A stretch of DNA of 64,000 nt from CAIZQW01 sp942493055 (GTDB taxonomy: Bacteria; Verrucomicrobiota; Kiritimatiellia; RFP12; UBA1067). The stretch covers positions 620,001 through 684,000 of the forward strand of contig OW818680.1 in NCBI GenBank assembly GCA_942493055.1, read 5' to 3'. Each line of letters begins with the position of its first letter. Positions within the stretch are counted from its first letter, which is position 1. The position numbers and the translations under genes were made by a program. The notes beneath the pieces were generated by a model, which saw only the letters and a list, made by a program, of their open reading frames with translations, did not search any database and was not told the origin of the DNA. This document shows positions 62,193 to 64,000 of the stretch, in pieces.

Positions 62193-62969
62193 ATGTTAAT
62201 CAAAGAAAAAGCAATAATGGGGTGCGCGTTAGACAGCTTTGACGGGCAGATCGGAAAGGTCAGGGATTTTTATTTTGACGATCATCACTGGACAATCCGG
62301 TATCTGGTCGCAGATACAGGAACGTGGTTGTCGGGCAGGAAGGTGCTCATCTCTCCGCATGCCCTGTCGGCGACAGATACAGATAATCGACTCATCACGG
62401 TCACACTCACAAAAAAACAGATCGAGAATAGCCCCTTATTAGACAGCGAAACGTCCATTTCACGACAATTCGAGAAGGAGTACTACGAATATTACACCTG
62501 GCCCATCTACTGGATCGGCCTCTTCGAATGGGGGAATTATCCATACATTGTCCGTGATTTCGGGTGTGAAAAGCACGTGCCAGAGGATGAGCAGAAAGTT
62601 GATTCCCATCTATTCAGCACGCATACGGTGAGGGGATATCATATACAGGCAATGGACGGAGAGATTGGACATGTTGATGACTTTATCATCGACGACGAGA
62701 CATGGACGATCCGATATTTGGTCATCGATACGAACAACTGGTGGCCTGGCAAAAAGGTGCTCATTTCACCCCGCTGGATTGACCGCGTGATGTGGGATGA
62801 AGCAAAAGTCTATGTCCATCTTCAACGTGAGACTATCAGGTCGGCACCTGAATACACAGACTGGTCTATGCTCACGCGCGAGTTCGAGACTGATCTGCAT
62901 CGTTATTACAATCGTAAAGGCTACTGGGTGGTGGAACCCGTGGATCAACTGACGTCCCCATCACGTTAG
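62193..62969 (+). CDS. tandem PRC-barrel-domain protein
   Basis: 258 residues with two PRC-barrel repeats: KAIMGCALDSFDGQIGKVRDFYFDDHHWTIRYLVADTGTW (about 6-46) and HTVRGYHIQAMDGEIGHVDDFIIDDETWTIRYLVIDTNNWW (about 148-188). Each ends with KKVLISP- or RKVLISP-type strands. An AGGAG ribosome binding site (62184-62188) precedes it. Such proteins are usually stress-related; function is unknown. Confidence 0.85.
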   Translation: MLIKEKAIMGCALDSFDGQIGKVRDFYFDDHHWTIRYLVADTGTWLSGRKVLISPHALSATDTDNRLITVTLTKKQIENSPLLDSETSISRQFEKEYYEYYTWPIYWIGLFEWGNYPYIVRDFGCEKHVPEDEQKVDSHLFSTHTVRGYHIQAMDGEIGHVDDFIIDDETWTIRYLVIDTNNWWPGKKVLISPRWIDRVMWDEAKVYVHLQRETIRSAPEYTDWSMLTREFETDLHRYYNRKGYWVVEPVDQLTSPSR

Positions 62970-63050
62970 AAGCACGGAAGCACCTCCCTTACTTTGCATG
63001 ACAGCACATACAAACAGTAAACAATTAAACAACACTAACGAAAGGACGCC

Positions 63051-63242
63051 ATGAACAAATACGATGAAATCAGTTCGATCTACCCTCCTTATCGCAGACC
63101 GGAAAGGGAACCCAAGCTGTTAACCGGCAACTTGACTCACCGTGAGCGAGACACGGAAGATGACACCACCACTCCCGCTGAGAAGCCAGACATGACTTTG
63201 AGGACGTATTGGCAAAATATGAATGCGTTCGCCAGAGATTAA
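63051..63242 (+). CDS. small hydrophilic protein, unknown
   Basis: 63 residues, MNKYDEISSIYPPYRRPEREPKL..., charged and likely disordered. An AAAGGA sequence lies 8 bp before the ATG. No family was recognised. Its position between the PRC-barrel and MgtC genes suggests a small stress-related operon. Confidence 0.5.
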   Translation: MNKYDEISSIYPPYRRPEREPKLLTGNLTHRERDTEDDTTTPAEKPDMTLRTYWQNMNAFARD

Positions 63243-63290
63243 GCGTCCGCAGTGAAAATCACTAAGTCGAAAAGCGTATTTTTTTATGCT

Positions 63291-63319
63291 TTGATTCTAA
63301 CGCTTGCCCGTGGTATTGT
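63291..63319 (+). promoter_or_regulatory. possible promoter of the MgtC-like gene
   Basis: TTGATT (63291-63296), 17-bp spacer, TATTGT (63314-63319), followed by an AGGAGG ribosome binding site and the ATG at 63368. Confidence 0.45.
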
Positions 63320-63367
63320 AAATTTAACGAACTAAACATGGATTTTCGATAGCAGGAGGGCGTTAAC

Positions 63368-63895
63368 ATGGAGTACTTGTGGAATGAGCTAACTGGCGGG
63401 ATTCCGGATGTGAGTCATTTAACGCGCATTATTGTCCGGTTGGTAGCGGCTGTACTGCTGGGCGGGGTCGTGGGATTGGAGCGCGAACGCATGGGAAAAC
63501 CAGCAGGGCTGCGCACACACATGCTGGTTTGCCTCGGCACTGTAGCCTTCATCCTTGCATGCTCAGAATCCAATTTCACTTCGGACAGCATATCACGCGT
63601 CATCCAGGGCATCCTGGCCGGCATCGGGTTTATAGGCGCGGGCGCCATTCTGAAAACGAGTGAAAAGCAAGACGTGCATGTTCACGGACTCACAACAGCG
63701 GCTGGGATCTGGATGACAGCAGCGATCGGCGTCGCCATCGGCCTTGGCCGTCTGGGCGTGGCGTTGTTATGCACCTTCTTCATCGTGATCATCCTGTCGC
63801 TGGCAAGGAGATTCGAACATCGGCGAAGAGAAACAGAGCTAAAACTGAGTACTGCCGTAACCGAACAGGAACCTGGCAATCGAAAAGACCCCTGA
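63368..63895 (+). CDS. MgtC/SapB-family membrane protein
   Basis: 175 residues with about four transmembrane helices. Signatures: RLVAAVLLGGVVGLERERMGKPAGLRTHMLVCLGTVAFIL and GFIGAGAILKTSEKQDVHVHGLTTAAGIWMTAAIGVAIGLG. The C-terminus is charged. The family is linked to magnesium-limited growth and acid survival in some bacteria; exact function is unknown. Confidence 0.93.
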   Translation: MEYLWNELTGGIPDVSHLTRIIVRLVAAVLLGGVVGLERERMGKPAGLRTHMLVCLGTVAFILACSESNFTSDSISRVIQGILAGIGFIGAGAILKTSEKQDVHVHGLTTAAGIWMTAAIGVAIGLGRLGVALLCTFFIVIILSLARRFEHRRRETELKLSTAVTEQEPGNRKDP

Positions 63896-63970
63896 GTTTC
63901 AAGACTCTTGGGAAGCCACGCAGAATATATACATCCCGCCGGCAGACGTAACTTCCGGCACCTTCAGCTG

Positions 63971-63985
63971 TAGGGTTTCACCCTA
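63971..63985. repeat. short hairpin at the window end
   Basis: tagggt (63971-63976) and accct-a (63980-63985) pair with a 3-base loop; a T-poor region follows, so it is not a convincing terminator. Confidence 0.35.
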
Positions 63986-64000
63986 TGTTAAAACTGTCCA

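Overview
The window looks like a chromosomal segment of a carbohydrate-degrading, probably anaerobic bacterium of the PVC group, perhaps Kiritimatiellota. This placement is an inference from gene content: exported GH38-like enzymes, a sialidase, a sulfatase, DUF4832 and FAD-oxidoreductase proteins, several uroporphyrinogen-decarboxylase-fold (URO-D) methyltransferases, an anaerobic-type cobalamin pathway and many REP-like intergenic hairpins. No rRNA, tRNA, CRISPR array, phage or plasmid module was recognised.

Layout. 1-11797 (+): three tandem GH38/alpha-mannosidase-like exported proteins (the first cut by the window edge), a MalY/PatB-type C-S lyase and a large exported protein with a discoidin-like domain, a beta-propeller and three c-type heme motifs. 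11985-17764: a URO-D protein, a sugar-porter MFS transporter, a second URO-D protein and a cupin on the minus strand, divergent from an AraC regulator, then a DUF480 protein. 17792-20293 (-): exported sialidase and a PHP-like exported hydrolase. 20653-29816 (-): cobalamin cluster (CbiC-CbiX fusion, CbiA, CbiB, CobD-CbiP fusion) interrupted by serine dehydratase, a VapBC-like pair and a 925-bp repeat-rich gap. 29865-31040 (-): flavodiiron protein. 31225-34519 (+): a promoter-led operon for methyl-tetrahydrofolate metabolism (pterin-dependent methyltransferase, formate/nitrite-type channel, MetF/MetV-like fusion). 34763-39150 (+): GH95-like hydrolase, exported alpha/beta hydrolase, UV damage endonuclease. 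39380-41256 (-): MFS transporter and a Phd/PIN toxin-antitoxin pair. 41347-47557 (-): exported FAD oxidoreductase, DUF4832 protein, sulfatase. 47733-48601 (-): rpsG and rpsL. 48738-54606 (-): nagB, Gfo/Idh/MocA oxidoreductase, DegT aminotransferase, FGGY kinase, third URO-D protein. 54848-58565: MarC, a truncated phosphoesterase, a REP-associated Y1 transposase with its repeat flanks, an exported zincin and a small membrane protein. 58780-61969 (-): glycerol-3-phosphate dehydrogenase, glycerol dehydrogenase, a thioredoxin-like lipoprotein. 62193-63895 (+): PRC-barrel protein, small protein, MgtC-like protein.

Two themes link the genes. The first is degradation of host or algal glycans outside the cytoplasm, with uptake and amino-sugar catabolism inside (sialidase, sulfatase, GH38, GH95, MFS transporters, NagB). 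The second is cobalamin/one-carbon chemistry: cobalamin synthesis genes, a methyl-H4folate methyltransferase, methylene-H4folate reductase and URO-D-fold methyltransferases. No corrinoid-binding partner protein lies in the window.

The most notable non-coding signal is a set of repeats with GGAG or GTAG feet and compact hairpins. One 50-nt member, predicted to fold as a symmetric three-way junction, occurs as identical tandem pairs at two loci 24 kb apart, and one pair sits inside a perfect 20-bp inverted repeat. A REP-type transposase gene lies nearby. Function calls rest on reading the sequence only; no database search was run.
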